From SpSt-539 sp964549445 (GTDB taxonomy: Bacteria > Planctomycetota > Phycisphaerae > UBA1845 > UTPLA1), in contig CAZJVS010000011.1 in the NCBI GenBank assembly GCA_964549445.1, forward strand, positions 1-64,000: a stretch of 64,000 bases of DNA, given 5' to 3'. This document shows, piece after piece, positions 26,313 to 35,640 of the stretch; the first letter of the stretch is position 1, and every line of letters begins with the position of its first letter. A model generated the notes under the pieces. That model searched no databases, had not been told where the DNA came from, and saw only the letters and a program-made list of their open reading frames with translations. Position numbers and translations under genes: made by a program.

Positions 26313-27731
26313 CTAGACGCGGGCCGTGGCGATGCTGGCGGCGGGGTGGTCGGCGCGGAGGCCGAGCTGTTCGCAGAGCAGATCGACGGTTTTGCGGGTT
26401 GCGCCGACGTTCTGGCGGACGACCTGGCGGGCGGCGGCGCCCATGGCTTCGGCGGCCTGCTTGTCGCGCAGAAGCCGCGCGGTTTGATCGGCGAGGTCGG
26501 CGGCGTCGCGGACCTGGGATGCGCCGCCAGCGGCGAGGAGCTTGGCGACGGCATCGGCGAAGTTTTCGGTGTGCGGGCCGAGGAGCATCGGCCGGGCGAG
26601 GCCTGCGATTTCCATGACGTCTGAGCCGCCCATCGGGACGAGCGTGCGGCCGACGACGACGACAGAAGCGAGAGCGTAGAATTTTCTCAGCTCGCCCATC
26701 GTGTCGCCGAGGATGATGCGCGGAGGTGCGTCGGAGCGCGGTGCGTCGACGACGGACTGGCCCTGGCTCGCGAGGGCGGCTTTCCGCGAGGACTCGTGGC
26801 GCTGCTTGCGCTCGGCGTCCTTGGCGTCCTGGCCGACGAGGTCGGGGTGTTCGCTGCGGCGCGTGACGATGAAACCCCGCGATTCGATCAGCTTGGCGAC
26901 TTCGTCGAAGCGTTCGGGCTTGCGGGGGATGATGGCGAGTTGGAGCGTGGGAATGGTTGCGCGCAGTTTGCCGTATGCGTCGAGCATCATGGCTTCTTCG
27001 CCATCGCCGGTGCTGCCGGCGACCCAGAGGGGCTGGTGGGTGTCGATTTCGAGTGTGTGGGCGAGGCGGTCGGCGCCTTCGACGGTGTCGGCGATGAGGG
27101 CGGTGTCGTACTTCACGCTTCCTGTCGTCGACACGTGGTCGGCGGGGACGCCGAGTTCGCGGAATCGGGCGGCGTAGGTTTCGTCCTGCGCGCCGACCCA
27201 TGCGAGGCGCTGGAACATCGGTCGGGCGATAGCGCGGATGATCGGCAGGCGGAAGCGCTTCATGCTGCGCTCTTCGGTGACGCGGCCGTTTGCGACGCCG
27301 ACGGGTATGCCACGCCGCGCGGCTTCGGCGACGAAGTTGGGCCAGACCTCCAGTTCCATCAGGACGATGGCGTCGGGGCGGAGGCGATTCAATGCGCGGC
27401 GGACGACCCATGAGAAGTCGAGCGGGTAGCGGAAGACGAACTTGGGCGTGTACTGCTTGCGGGCGGCGTCGTAGCCGGTTTGGGTGGTCGTTGAGATGAT
27501 CAGGTCGTACTTGGGGAGTCGGCGCTCGATTTCGGCGACGAGACTTCGCGTCGCGTTGATCTCGCCGAGGGAGACGCCGTGAATCCAGATGCACGGGCGC
27601 GTGCCGGGTCGCGGCTTGACGCGGCCGAATCGCTCGGCCCAGCCGGAGCGATACTTGCCGGTGAAGATGATCCGGACGAGCAGGATCGGGGCGTACAGGA
27701 TGGCGGAGATGATGTAGGCGAGGTCGAGCAA
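26313..27731 (-). CDS. waaA: 3-deoxy-D-manno-octulosonic acid (KDO) transferase
   Basis: 472 residues. Transfers KDO from CMP-KDO to the lipid A precursor at the inner membrane. It has an N-terminal membrane anchor (IISAILYAPILLVRIIF), the acceptor-domain block WIHGVSLGEINA, TTTQTGYDAA, ELEVWPNF, the NGRVTEER segment, STTGSVKYD and, in the donor half, GDTMGELRKFYALASVVVVG and GGSDVMEIAGLARPMLLGPHTENF-type residues. An Arg/Lys-rich insert (about residues 295-330) interrupts the donor domain and is longer than usual. It starts at TTG 27731 and lies 31 bases after the SEC-C gene. It implies an outer membrane with KDO-containing lipid A. Confidence 0.9.
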   Translation of the reverse strand: MLDLAYIISAILYAPILLVRIIFTGKYRSGWAERFGRVKPRPGTRPCIWIHGVSLGEINATRSLVAEIERRLPKYDLIISTTTQTGYDAARKQYTPKFVFRYPLDFSWVVRRALNRLRPDAIVLMELEVWPNFVAEAARRGIPVGVANGRVTEERSMKRFRLPIIRAIARPMFQRLAWVGAQDETYAARFRELGVPADHVSTTGSVKYDTALIADTVEGADRLAHTLEIDTHQPLWVAGSTGDGEEAMMLDAYGKLRATIPTLQLAIIPRKPERFDEVAKLIESRGFIVTRRSEHPDLVGQDAKDAERKQRHESSRKAALASQGQSVVDAPRSDAPPRIILGDTMGELRKFYALASVVVVGRTLVPMGGSDVMEIAGLARPMLLGPHTENFADAVAKLLAAGGASQVRDAADLADQTARLLRDKQAAEAMGAAARQVVRQNVGATRKTVDLLCEQLGLRADHPAASIATARV

Positions 27732-27762
27732 GGCGGCTTACCGGATCAGTCGACGTGGCCGG

Positions 27763-27987
<225 letters not shown>

Positions 27988-28068
27988 GGCGGCAATTGCC
28001 TCCGTCGAAACGAATATCTCTTCGATGCGAATGATACTCGATTCGGCGGGCGTTGGCAGCGGGTGGCG

Positions 28069-28413
28069 TCAGTAGCGTGGGACGGTCGAGTCGATCACGC
28101 ACGACCACTCGTCGATGCCGCCGGCCATGCTTTTGACGCCGGGGATGCCGGCTTCGCGCAGGAGCGAGGCGGCCGAAAGACTGCGGCCGCCGTGGTGGCA
28201 GTGGGCGATGACGGGGCGGCCGGCGGCGGCCTCCTTGATATCGGCGGCGCGGATGTGCAGTTCGCCGAGCGGGACGAGCTGTGCGCCTTCGATCTTGCAG
28301 ATGCTGTGTTCGCCGTGCTCGCGGACGTCGATGAGCAGCATTGGCTGGCGTGCATCGAGCAGGGCTTTGACTTCGTGGACTGAGATTTCCCATTCGGGGT
28401 GGCGGACTGGCAT
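28069..28413 (-). CDS. Rhodanese-like sulfurtransferase
   Basis: A 114-residue single-domain rhodanese. LLIDVREHGEHSICKI forms the first conserved strand, followed by PLGEL and the active-site loop HCHHGGRS with the catalytic Cys; AGGIDEWS closes the domain. The ATG at 28413 is chosen because GGAG lies six bases upstream; an earlier in-frame start at 28446 lacks one. It probably handles sulfane sulfur in the cytoplasm. It starts 45 bases after the M20 peptidase stop, in the same unit. Confidence 0.9.
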   Translation of the reverse strand: MPVRHPEWEISVHEVKALLDARQPMLLIDVREHGEHSICKIEGAQLVPLGELHIRAADIKEAAAGRPVIAHCHHGGRSLSAASLLREAGIPGVKSMAGGIDEWSCVIDSTVPRY

Positions 28414-28458
28414 TCTTATCTCCAAATCGATGGGTCGATCGACCACGACGAGGCAATT

Positions 28459-29643
28459 CTACATGTTCAGGAATCGCCTCGCGAGTTCGCAGTGCATTTG
28501 GATGCCTACCGGCAACGCAGCATCATTGAAGTCGTAGTGGGGGTGGTGAAGGCCGGGCATTTCGCTTTGTTTGGGATCGCGGACGCCGAGGCGCCAGAAG
28601 GCGGCGGGGACGCGCTGGGCGTAGTAGGCGAAGTCTTCGCCGCCGAGACTTGGGGGCTCGGCGTTTTCGACGTGGGCGTCGCCGAGGACTTCGCGGGCGA
28701 CCGTATCGACGAAGGCGGCCGCGGCGTCGTTGTTGATCATGGCGGGGTAGCCGTCGCGGATTTCGATTTCGGCTCGTGCGCCAAAGGCGTCGGCGGTGCG
28801 TTCGGCGATGCGGCGGACTTCGGCGACGGCGCGGGCTCGGGTTTCGGGCGTGAGTGTGCGGATCGTACCGCCGAGCGTGGCGCTGGGCGGGATGATGTTT
28901 TCGGCGGTGCCGGCGTTGAACTTGCCGACGGTGACGACGCAGGAGTCGGTGGGAGAGGTGCCGCGGGAGACGATGGTCTGCCATGCGAGGACGATGTGGC
29001 TGGCGATGACGATCGGGTCGATGCCTTTGTGCGGGTAAGCGGCGTGCGCGCCCTTGCCGTGAATGGTCAGTGTCCACGGATTGGTCGAGGCCAGCACCGG
29101 GCCGGGGCGGACCCCGATCGTGCCGACCGGGAGCGACGGCCAGCCATGCAGGGCGAAGATGCCGTCGACTTTCGGCGATTCGAGGACGCCGTCGGCGACC
29201 ATTTTCTGGCCGCCGCCGCCGCTTTCTTCGGCGGGCTGCCAGATGAACTTGACGCAGCCGGGCAGGTCGGCGGCGATCTGCGAGAGCACCATTGCCGCAC
29301 CGACGACGCACGATGTATGGCCGTCGTGGCCGCAGGCGTGCATTTTGCCGGGGGTCTTCGAGGCGTAAGGCTTGCCGGTCTCTTCGTTGACGGGGAGGGC
29401 GTCGAGTTCGGCGCGGAGGGCGACGCATTTGCCGGGCTTGCCGCTGTTGAGCGTGGCGACGATGCCGGTTCCGCCCGCGAGGCCGGTCTGGATTTTCAGA
29501 CCGGGCAGGTGGTTGATGCGGTCGAGCACGCGGCGAGCGGTCTCGGATTCGTGGTAGGCGAGTTCGGGGTGCTGGTGGAGTTCGTGGCGCAGTGCGACGG
29601 TTTCGGGGACGGCTTTCTCGATTAGAGCGGATATGTCTTTCAC
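28459..29643 (-). CDS. M20 family amidohydrolase (N-acyl amino acid amidohydrolase type)
   Basis: 394 residues. A di-zinc metalloenzyme of the IAA-amino acid/hippurate hydrolase branch. The metal-site signature MHACGHDGHTS is present, followed by QPAEESGGGGQKM, the dimerisation domain (GKGAHAAYPHKGIDP) and PSLGGEDFAYY. It likely removes acyl groups from amino acids in the cytoplasm. The start is GTG 29643 with AGGAG six bases upstream, only eight bases after elbB stops, so the two are coupled. Confidence 0.9.
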   Translation of the reverse strand: MKDISALIEKAVPETVALRHELHQHPELAYHESETARRVLDRINHLPGLKIQTGLAGGTGIVATLNSGKPGKCVALRAELDALPVNEETGKPYASKTPGKMHACGHDGHTSCVVGAAMVLSQIAADLPGCVKFIWQPAEESGGGGQKMVADGVLESPKVDGIFALHGWPSLPVGTIGVRPGPVLASTNPWTLTIHGKGAHAAYPHKGIDPIVIASHIVLAWQTIVSRGTSPTDSCVVTVGKFNAGTAENIIPPSATLGGTIRTLTPETRARAVAEVRRIAERTADAFGARAEIEIRDGYPAMINNDAAAAFVDTVAREVLGDAHVENAEPPSLGGEDFAYYAQRVPAAFWRLGVRDPKQSEMPGLHHPHYDFNDAALPVGIQMHCELARRFLNM

Positions 29644-29651
29644 TTGGGCTC

Positions 29652-30353
29652 CTATGAGTTGAATACCGGGGCGGGCGCGCCTGCGGTTGTGTCGCACATT
29701 TTCAGGACGGCGTTGACGGTCTTGCGGATGCCTTCGAAGACTTCGGCAGGGCCGTGGGCAAGCATGTACGCCGGCGTGGTCGCGATGCGGTGTTTTTCGT
29801 CGACGATGGCTTCGCGGACGGGGCAGTCGCAGTGCTGAGCGCCCATCTTGTTGATGGCGTCTGCGGTCTGGCGGTCGTTGCCGATGGTGAGTTTCGGGTG
29901 GAGGTCGAGCTTGCCGACGATGCGGGCCAGCATGGCCGGGGCGATGCAGACTGCGCCAATCGGCTTGCGGGCCTTGAGCATGGCGGCGGCGAGACGTTCG
30001 ACGTCCGGGTTGACGGTGCAGTTGGGGCCGTCGGCGGCGAAGGAGCAGAGGTTTTTCGCTGCGCCGAAGCCGCCGGGGAAGATGAGGGCGTCGATCTGCT
30101 CGGGCTTAACGTCGGCGATGTTCTTGATTTCGCCTCGGGCGATGCGAGCGGATTCAGTCAGGACATTGCGCCGCTCGGCGGTGGCGGGTTTTTGGTTGCG
30201 GTGATCGACTACGTCGTGCTGCGAGACGTCGGGGGCGCAGCAGAGGGCCTTTGCGCCGGCCTGGTCGATGGCGAGCAGCGTGAGCACGGCCTCGTTGATT
30301 TCGGCCCCGTCGAGGAAGCCGCAACCGGAGAGACAAACGGCGATCGTTTTCAT
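29652..30353 (-). CDS. elbB: ElbB-like DJ-1/PfpI family glyoxalase
   Basis: 233 residues. The class I glutamine amidotransferase-like fold of ElbB (isoprenoid biosynthesis-associated, glyoxalase III activity reported in the family). Visible are VCLSGCGFLDGAEINEAV at the start, DALIFPGGFGAAKNLCSFA, and the nucleophile elbow GAVCIAPAML, with the catalytic Cys in AVCIAP. The C-terminal THH-like region is HDVV/CPVREAIVDEKHRIATTPAYM. A strong ribosome site AAGGAGGTG precedes ATG 30353. It is the probable head of the elbB-M20-rhodanese run. Confidence 0.9.
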   Translation of the reverse strand: MKTIAVCLSGCGFLDGAEINEAVLTLLAIDQAGAKALCCAPDVSQHDVVDHRNQKPATAERRNVLTESARIARGEIKNIADVKPEQIDALIFPGGFGAAKNLCSFAADGPNCTVNPDVERLAAAMLKARKPIGAVCIAPAMLARIVGKLDLHPKLTIGNDRQTADAINKMGAQHCDCPVREAIVDEKHRIATTPAYMLAHGPAEVFEGIRKTVNAVLKMCDTTAGAPAPVFNS

Positions 30354-30436
30354 TTGACACCTCCTTGAAATGTGACCGGCGACGTAGAGGATTCTAACGT
30401 CGCGAGGATCACTTTGCCGGTGCGTGCGCCGACGAG

Positions 30437-31735
30437 TCAATTCCGTTTGGGAATGAGCGCGGCGACTTCGCGGACCATCGCGGCCTGTGCGGGCGGGAGC
30501 GAACGGATGCCGCGTTCGGCGAGTTCGCGGGCGACGTCGGGACGGCCGGCGCGGACGGCGTGGCGGATGAGCTGGGCATAGGCCTGGGCGGAGGGGTCGT
30601 AGCTGATGATGCGGTCGGCGAGGCGGGCTGCCTGTTCGGGGCGGCCGGCGCCAAGCAGGGCTTCGTAGCAGCGGCAACCGCCGAGGACGGCCTGGAGCTT
30701 GCAGCGGTCGACGAGGTCGCTGCCGACGGCGCCGCGCTTGCGGGCGTCTGCGAGGGTGGCGTCGGCGGCGCGGATGTGCTGGTCGAAGGCGACATTGAGA
30801 TCGCCGCCGTCTTCGACGATCTCCTTGTACTTACGCAGTTGGATCAGCTGTTCGCCGATTTCGTTGACGAGACCGAGGCGGGCTTGGGCTTTTGCGGGGC
30901 CCATGTCGCGCAGGGATTCGTAGAGACGCATGGTCCGCACGGGGTCGTCGAGGTAGTGGTTGATGGCGGCGAAGTCGTGGGCGGGTACCGCGCCGGTTCC
31001 AGGCGCGAGGCGCGAGTCGGGGTGGTCGGTCGTGTGCTCGGAGAGGAGATGCATTTCGGCGTCGTCGCGGCGCTCCTTGAGGGCGGCGAGGGCGGGTGGG
31101 TAGTCGCGGCCGAGGGTGGCGAGGTCGCTCAGCAGGGCGCTGGTGCGGACGGCGAAGAACTCGGGATGGGCGTCGAGGCCATGATCGAGACACCAGAGGT
31201 ACTCGGCGAGGGCTTCGTCGTAGAGGCCGCGCTTGGCGAGGACGCGGCCGAGCTGCATGCGGGCGACGGGGTCGTCGCGCTTGGCGCCGGCAGCGGCCTG
31301 CCGGGCGAGGGTGAGACTGTCGCGGCCGGCGAGAGCGGCGGAGGCCTCGGCGTAGAAGTCGGCGGCCTGATGGAAGCCGACGATGCGTTCGATTTCGCGG
31401 CCTTCGCTGTTGAAGAAAATGACGGTCGGGAAGGCCCGAATATGAAGGCGGCGGACGATCGTGGTTTCGACGTCGGGGCGGATGCGGATGGCGATTGTTT
31501 TCGTGCGGATGAGCGATTGGAGTTGGGCGTCGGCCCAGCGGGCGGCGTCCGGAGCGCCGACGCCGCCGACGTTTGGCATGCTGAAGTCGGCCATGACGAA
31601 CTTGCCTGATTTGCGGGCGTCGCGGAGGGCCTCGTCGAGCGAGAGGGTCTGAAACAGCGGCGACTTGTCGTCGGCGACGGCGGAAATGGTCTGCAGCAGG
31701 GAGGCCAGCAGGATCAGGTTGCGCGGTTTGAACAT
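30437..31735 (-). CDS. Exported thioredoxin-fold protein lacking CxxC, with TPR-like C-terminus
   Basis: 432 residues from ATG 31735, chosen because a signal peptide follows (NLILLASLLQTISAVA). Residues 30-135 are a thioredoxin-like domain with the cis-Pro block AFPTVIFFNSEGREI, but the place of the CxxC is FSMPNVGGVGAP (51-62), so no redox Cys pair exists. Residues 150-430 form helical repeats resembling TPRs (LGRVLAKRGLYDEALAEYLWCLDHG). A chaperone or binding role is more likely than disulfide exchange. It is divergent from the proline dehydrogenase gene and upstream of elbB. Confidence 0.75.
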   Translation of the reverse strand: MFKPRNLILLASLLQTISAVADDKSPLFQTLSLDEALRDARKSGKFVMADFSMPNVGGVGAPDAARWADAQLQSLIRTKTIAIRIRPDVETTIVRRLHIRAFPTVIFFNSEGREIERIVGFHQAADFYAEASAALAGRDSLTLARQAAAGAKRDDPVARMQLGRVLAKRGLYDEALAEYLWCLDHGLDAHPEFFAVRTSALLSDLATLGRDYPPALAALKERRDDAEMHLLSEHTTDHPDSRLAPGTGAVPAHDFAAINHYLDDPVRTMRLYESLRDMGPAKAQARLGLVNEIGEQLIQLRKYKEIVEDGGDLNVAFDQHIRAADATLADARKRGAVGSDLVDRCKLQAVLGGCRCYEALLGAGRPEQAARLADRIISYDPSAQAYAQLIRHAVRAGRPDVARELAERGIRSLPPAQAAMVREVAALIPKRN

Positions 31736-31843
31736 TCGGCCGCCAGTGTATCGCAACATACACGCTTCTGCTGTCGCGGTTGCGGTTGTGGCGGCCGGCG
31801 TCTATTCTGCGGGTTCGGCAGCGGGAACTATTTCGACACATCC

Positions 31844-33238
31844 ATGAGTGCAACGGGTTCCACCCATCGCGAAGTCGAAGCCGCCACGCAGCGAATCGGG
31901 CGGGAGATCTTTTCCGGCGCGCGGGCGGCACGGCCGGCGGTCTACGAGATGGGCTGGTGGCAGGAACGGGGCATGGCGTGGGCCATGCGGCACGAGCACC
32001 TGCGCGAGCAGCTCTTTCGGTTCGTGAGTCTGTTGCCGAAGCAGCACGGGGCGGCCGAGGTGGCGCGGTGCCTGAGGGAGAATGTCACGGGCAACGGCGA
32101 GGATCTGCCGTTTCCGCTGGCGCTGGCGGTCGATTTCAGCGACGATCATTCGCTGCATGCGCGGCTGGTGGCGCGGGCGGCGCACTTTGCGGCCGACCGG
32201 ATGGCGCACAGCTTTATCGTGGGCAGCACGCCGGACGAGGCGGTGGCGGCGGTGGGGCGGATGCGCCGGCGGGGGATGACGTTTACGCTGGATGTGCTGG
32301 GGGAGACGGTGCGGACGCCGGAGGAGGCGGAGCACTCGGAGCTGATTCATCGCGAGGTGATCGAGAAGCTGGCGGCTGCGGCGCCGCGGTGGCCGGCGGA
32401 GGCGGTGCTGGACGAGGCGCCGTATGGATCGCTGCCGCGGGCGAACCTGAGCGTGAAGCTTTCGTCGCTGTCGCCGGACTATACGCACGACCGGGATGCG
32501 ATCGATGCGACGGAGGCGGCGCGGCGGCTGGCCGTCATCTGTCGCGAAGCGCGGCGGACGGGGGCGTTTATCAATGTTGACCTGGAGCATAACAGTCTCC
32601 GACGGTTGACGTTTGAGGTGTTCCACGAGCTGCTATCGCAGCCCGAGTTCCGCGATTGGGGGGACGCGGGCGTGGTCGTGCAGGCATACATTCGCGAGAG
32701 TCGGCGCGACTTGGACGAGTTGATCGCCTTCGCGCGGCGACGCGGGACGCCGATCCACGTGCGGCTGGTGAAGGGGGCTTACTGGGACTACGAGACTGAA
32801 CTGGCGCGAAGACAGGGGCGGCCGAGCCCGGTGTGGTCGGAGAAGTGGCAGTCGGACGCGAGCTTTGAGGAGCTGACGCGGGTAATGATCGAGAACGCGG
32901 ACGTGATCCGGCCGGCGTTCGGGTCGCATAACGTGCGGAGTCTGGCACATGCGATCGCAGCGGCGGATGCGGCGGGGCTGCCGGCGCGGACGGTGGAGCT
33001 GCAGGCGCTCTTCGGGATGGGCGATCCGCTGAAGACGGCGCTGGTGCGGATGAAGCAGCGGCTGCGCGTGTATTGCCCGATGGGGGCGTGGGTGCCGGGG
33101 GTAGCGTATCTCGTGCGGCGGCTGCTGGAGAACACGGCGAACGAGTCGTTTCTGCGGCAGGGGTTTCTCGAGGGGGTGGATGAGGATCGGCTGCTGGCCG
33201 CGCCGGGGACGTTGCGCAGCGAGCGAGTCCCATCGTGA
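31844..33238 (+). CDS. Proline dehydrogenase
   Basis: 464 residues. An FAD enzyme that oxidises proline to pyrroline-5-carboxylate at the membrane. The core has the PutA-type PRODH blocks LSVKLSSLSPDYT, INVDLEHNS, RLVKGAYWDYET, FGSHNVRS, LFGMGD and RVYCPMGAWVPGVAYLVRRL, ending in ENTANESFLRQ. The start is ATG 31844. No pyrroline-5-carboxylate dehydrogenase is adjacent, so the second step must be encoded elsewhere. The last four bases overlap the start of the HAD hydrolase. Confidence 0.9.
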   Translation: MSATGSTHREVEAATQRIGREIFSGARAARPAVYEMGWWQERGMAWAMRHEHLREQLFRFVSLLPKQHGAAEVARCLRENVTGNGEDLPFPLALAVDFSDDHSLHARLVARAAHFAADRMAHSFIVGSTPDEAVAAVGRMRRRGMTFTLDVLGETVRTPEEAEHSELIHREVIEKLAAAAPRWPAEAVLDEAPYGSLPRANLSVKLSSLSPDYTHDRDAIDATEAARRLAVICREARRTGAFINVDLEHNSLRRLTFEVFHELLSQPEFRDWGDAGVVVQAYIRESRRDLDELIAFARRRGTPIHVRLVKGAYWDYETELARRQGRPSPVWSEKWQSDASFEELTRVMIENADVIRPAFGSHNVRSLAHAIAAADAAGLPARTVELQALFGMGDPLKTALVRMKQRLRVYCPMGAWVPGVAYLVRRLLENTANESFLRQGFLEGVDEDRLLAAPGTLRSERVPS

Positions 33239-33891
33239 GCGATGCGGGGATTTCTGACGGCTCGGTCGAGTTGATCGTATTTGACCTGGGCGGCGTGCTG
33301 GTCCGGGTGGTCGAGTCGTGGGCGGAGGCGTGCGCGGCGGCAAACGTTGATCCGCGGTCTGCGCCGAAGGGCGAGGGGTTGCGCGAGCGACTTGGAGCCG
33401 TAAACGCACTGGCGGAGCGGGGGGCGATCGACGCGGATGAGTTTGTGCGGCGATGCGCCGAAGCATCGGGGCTGTCGGCGGGCGAGATCGAACGGATTTT
33501 GACGGCGTGGGTGCCACGGCCGTTTCCGGGTGCGGCTGAACTGCTGGTGGAGCTGGCGGGGCGCGGGCATCGGACCGCGTGCCTGAGCAATACGAATCAT
33601 TTTCATTGGCGGATGCTGATGGAACCGGAGGGGTTTTTCGGCTTGAGACTGCATCATCTTTCGGAACGGTTTGCGAGCCACCTGATCGGGCGGGCGAAGC
33701 CGGATGAGGCGGCGTACGAGCACGTCGAGCGGGCGACGGGGGTCGCGCCGGGGCGAATTCTGTTTTTTGATGATCTGGCACCGAACGGGCGGGCGGCGGC
33801 GGCGCGGGGTTGGCAGTTTACGCGGATTGTGGCGGGGGATAATCCGATCGAGCAGATTCGGGGGGAGCTGGAGCGGCGGGGGCTGGTATAG
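33235..33891 (+). CDS. HAD superfamily hydrolase, YihX-like
   Basis: 218 residues. It starts at GTG 33235, overlapping the proline dehydrogenase stop (GTGA). Motif I is FDLGGVL, the YihX-like variant in which the second Asp of DxD is Gly, motif II is CLSNTN, the lysine is in GRAKPDEAAYE and motif III is FFDDLAPN. The cap is small and helical. Members act on sugar phosphates or nucleotides; the substrate here is unknown. Translational coupling with proline dehydrogenase is noteworthy but unexplained. Confidence 0.85.
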   Translation: MSDAGISDGSVELIVFDLGGVLVRVVESWAEACAAANVDPRSAPKGEGLRERLGAVNALAERGAIDADEFVRRCAEASGLSAGEIERILTAWVPRPFPGAAELLVELAGRGHRTACLSNTNHFHWRMLMEPEGFFGLRLHHLSERFASHLIGRAKPDEAAYEHVERATGVAPGRILFFDDLAPNGRAAAARGWQFTRIVAGDNPIEQIRGELERRGLV

Positions 33892-34409
33892 CGTGTTGCA
33901 TAAAGACAGACGACCCGGAGCCAATCGACGCGCGGCGGGCGAGCGTTGGGATGGATGCATGAGCATGGCCAGAAGCTTGCTGATAATTGCTTTTGACCGC
34001 CGCTAGCGGATCAGTCGGGTCGGCGCGGGGCTTCTCCGTGGTGGGGGTCCGCGTTGAACGGGGACGCGTTCGCGCTGCGTTTTCAGACTTGCTGCACGAA
34101 GGGTCCGTGCCATCGCTCCCTTGAAGTAAAGAGTGGCCGGCGTGCCGTAGCGTGAACGCGGCAGTTGGAACGCAGATTAGTCTCATGTCTGGTGGCGGAA
34201 GTTTCTCGCTCGTGAGACACCTGGGCTCATGGTTTACCGGGCCTGGAGTGGCGTCACCGGGGGTTACGTTTCGCGAAACGCGTAAACGGTCGAGGATGAG
34301 GGGTTTAGAGGCGCCGGCTGGTCGAGCTGGTTTTTGCGTGAATGTGTCGGCTGGTCGGACGCAGGTATGCTAGAGGCGCCCTCGCCTGCTTCGACTGAAG
34401 GAGAAATCC
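33892..34409. other. Non-coding stretch with a dispersed repeat
   Basis: About 518 bases without a supported gene. It contains a copy of AGTAAAGAGTGGCC at 34125-34138 followed by a GCGTGCCG tract, related to 9381-9405. No promoter stands out. Confidence 0.5.
34125..34150. repeat. Dispersed repeat shared with 9.38 kb
   Basis: AGTAAAGAGTGGCC is identical to 9381-9394, and the following GGCGTGCCGTAG differs from AGCGTTCCGCAG at four positions. Confidence 0.6.
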
Positions 34410-35477
34410 ATGGCCCAGGTATGCCGGTCATTCGTCGGTGGACGTGGCGCGATTGCGGCCGCTCTCGGCGTGGTTTTCGCGTTTACGGCCGTGCACGCTG
34501 ATCTTTCGGAGAACTTTGACGGCGTGAACCCGCCGGCGCTGCCGGGGTTCTGGACGACGGCGTCGTTTGGACTGAGCTGGGCGACGACGAATCAGAATCC
34601 GGACTCGCCGCCGAACTGCGCCCGGGCTGCGACGCAGGAATACATCAGCGAGGGGTATCTCGACTCGCCGTCGATCGCCATCAACGAATTCACGCACATC
34701 GTGCGATTTCGACACCGATTCCAACTGGAGGCGGATGGCGGCGAGGGACTGGCTCGCGGCAATCCGCTTGGCTACGACGGCGGCGTGCTCGAGATTGCGA
34801 TCGGCAGCGGCGACTATCAGGACATCATTGCGGCGGGCGGCGAGTTTCTGGCCGGCGGGTACAACTTTCCGATTTCAGAGGGGTTCGGCAGTCTGATTGG
34901 CGGGCGGCAGGCGTGGTCGGGCATTTCGGGCGACTACATCACGACGACGATCCGGCTGCCGGCGTCGGCGCTGAACTCGGCGATTCGGCTGCGATTTCGG
35001 CTCAGCTCGGATCAGAACAACGGCGGCGGCTCCTGGACGATCGACTCGGTCCAAGTAGTCGATGAGTGTGTCGATCAAGACACGCAAGCGCCGGTCGTCG
35101 CCTGCCCGGCGGTCAGTTTGATCGACCGGTGCGCGGAGAGAGTCCGCGATGTGCTCGGGGGCACGACCGTCACAGACAATTGTCCCAATGCGGTCGCTGT
35201 CACGCAGAATCCGCCGGCTGGGACTTTTTTCGCGTCCGACATCTGGCCGGCCCAACCGTTGCAGGTCATCGTCACCGCCACCGATGCGGCCGGAAACGTC
35301 ACGCAGTGCACAACGACGCTGCAGGTGGCGAACCCGCTCCCGCCGGGTGGATGCGGCATTTGCTGCGGGGCGGGCATGGTCGAGGGGCTTGTGGTGATGT
35401 TCGGCTCGTTTGCGGGGGCGCGATTGATGCGGCGACGCCAGCGGCGGCGCGGCGCCGGCGGGTCGACTCGTCTGTAG
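34410..35477 (+). CDS. Exported protein with a Cys-motif C-terminal anchor
   Basis: 355 residues from ATG 34410, with AAGGAG upstream. The signal peptide ends near AVHADL. The first domain (about 30-220) is a beta-sandwich of jelly-roll type (DSPSIAINEFTHIVRFRHRF, GGSWTIDSVQVVDE). A shorter Ig/HYR-like domain follows (DTQAPVVACP...VIVTATDAAGNVTQCTTTL). The C-terminus is a sorting-like tail: GCGICCGAGM, a hydrophobic helix (VEGLVVMFGSFAGARLM) and RRRQRRR. This is neither PEP-CTERM nor LPXTG, and a similar tail closes the GH17 protein at 38.4 kb. Surface location is inferred. Confidence 0.75.
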   Translation: MAQVCRSFVGGRGAIAAALGVVFAFTAVHADLSENFDGVNPPALPGFWTTASFGLSWATTNQNPDSPPNCARAATQEYISEGYLDSPSIAINEFTHIVRFRHRFQLEADGGEGLARGNPLGYDGGVLEIAIGSGDYQDIIAAGGEFLAGGYNFPISEGFGSLIGGRQAWSGISGDYITTTIRLPASALNSAIRLRFRLSSDQNNGGGSWTIDSVQVVDECVDQDTQAPVVACPAVSLIDRCAERVRDVLGGTTVTDNCPNAVAVTQNPPAGTFFASDIWPAQPLQVIVTATDAAGNVTQCTTTLQVANPLPPGGCGICCGAGMVEGLVVMFGSFAGARLMRRRQRRRGAGGSTRL

Positions 35478-35640
35478 GCGGTGCGTCATATTGTCGATCA
35501 ACTGGACCGCTGGGCGAGCGAATCGTTCTAACTCACTTCGGCCGGTTCGAGGGCGCGTCGCGGCCTCCCATCGAGCATTTCTGTCGCGTACAATCGACTC
35601 CGCGTCGTGCGATTTTTTCCCCCTACGAAAGTCGGCCGGG

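Noticed and set aside
34152..34373. 73-residue open frame before the Cys-anchor protein
   Set aside because: No ribosome site and no recognisable features; lies in a repeat-containing gap.
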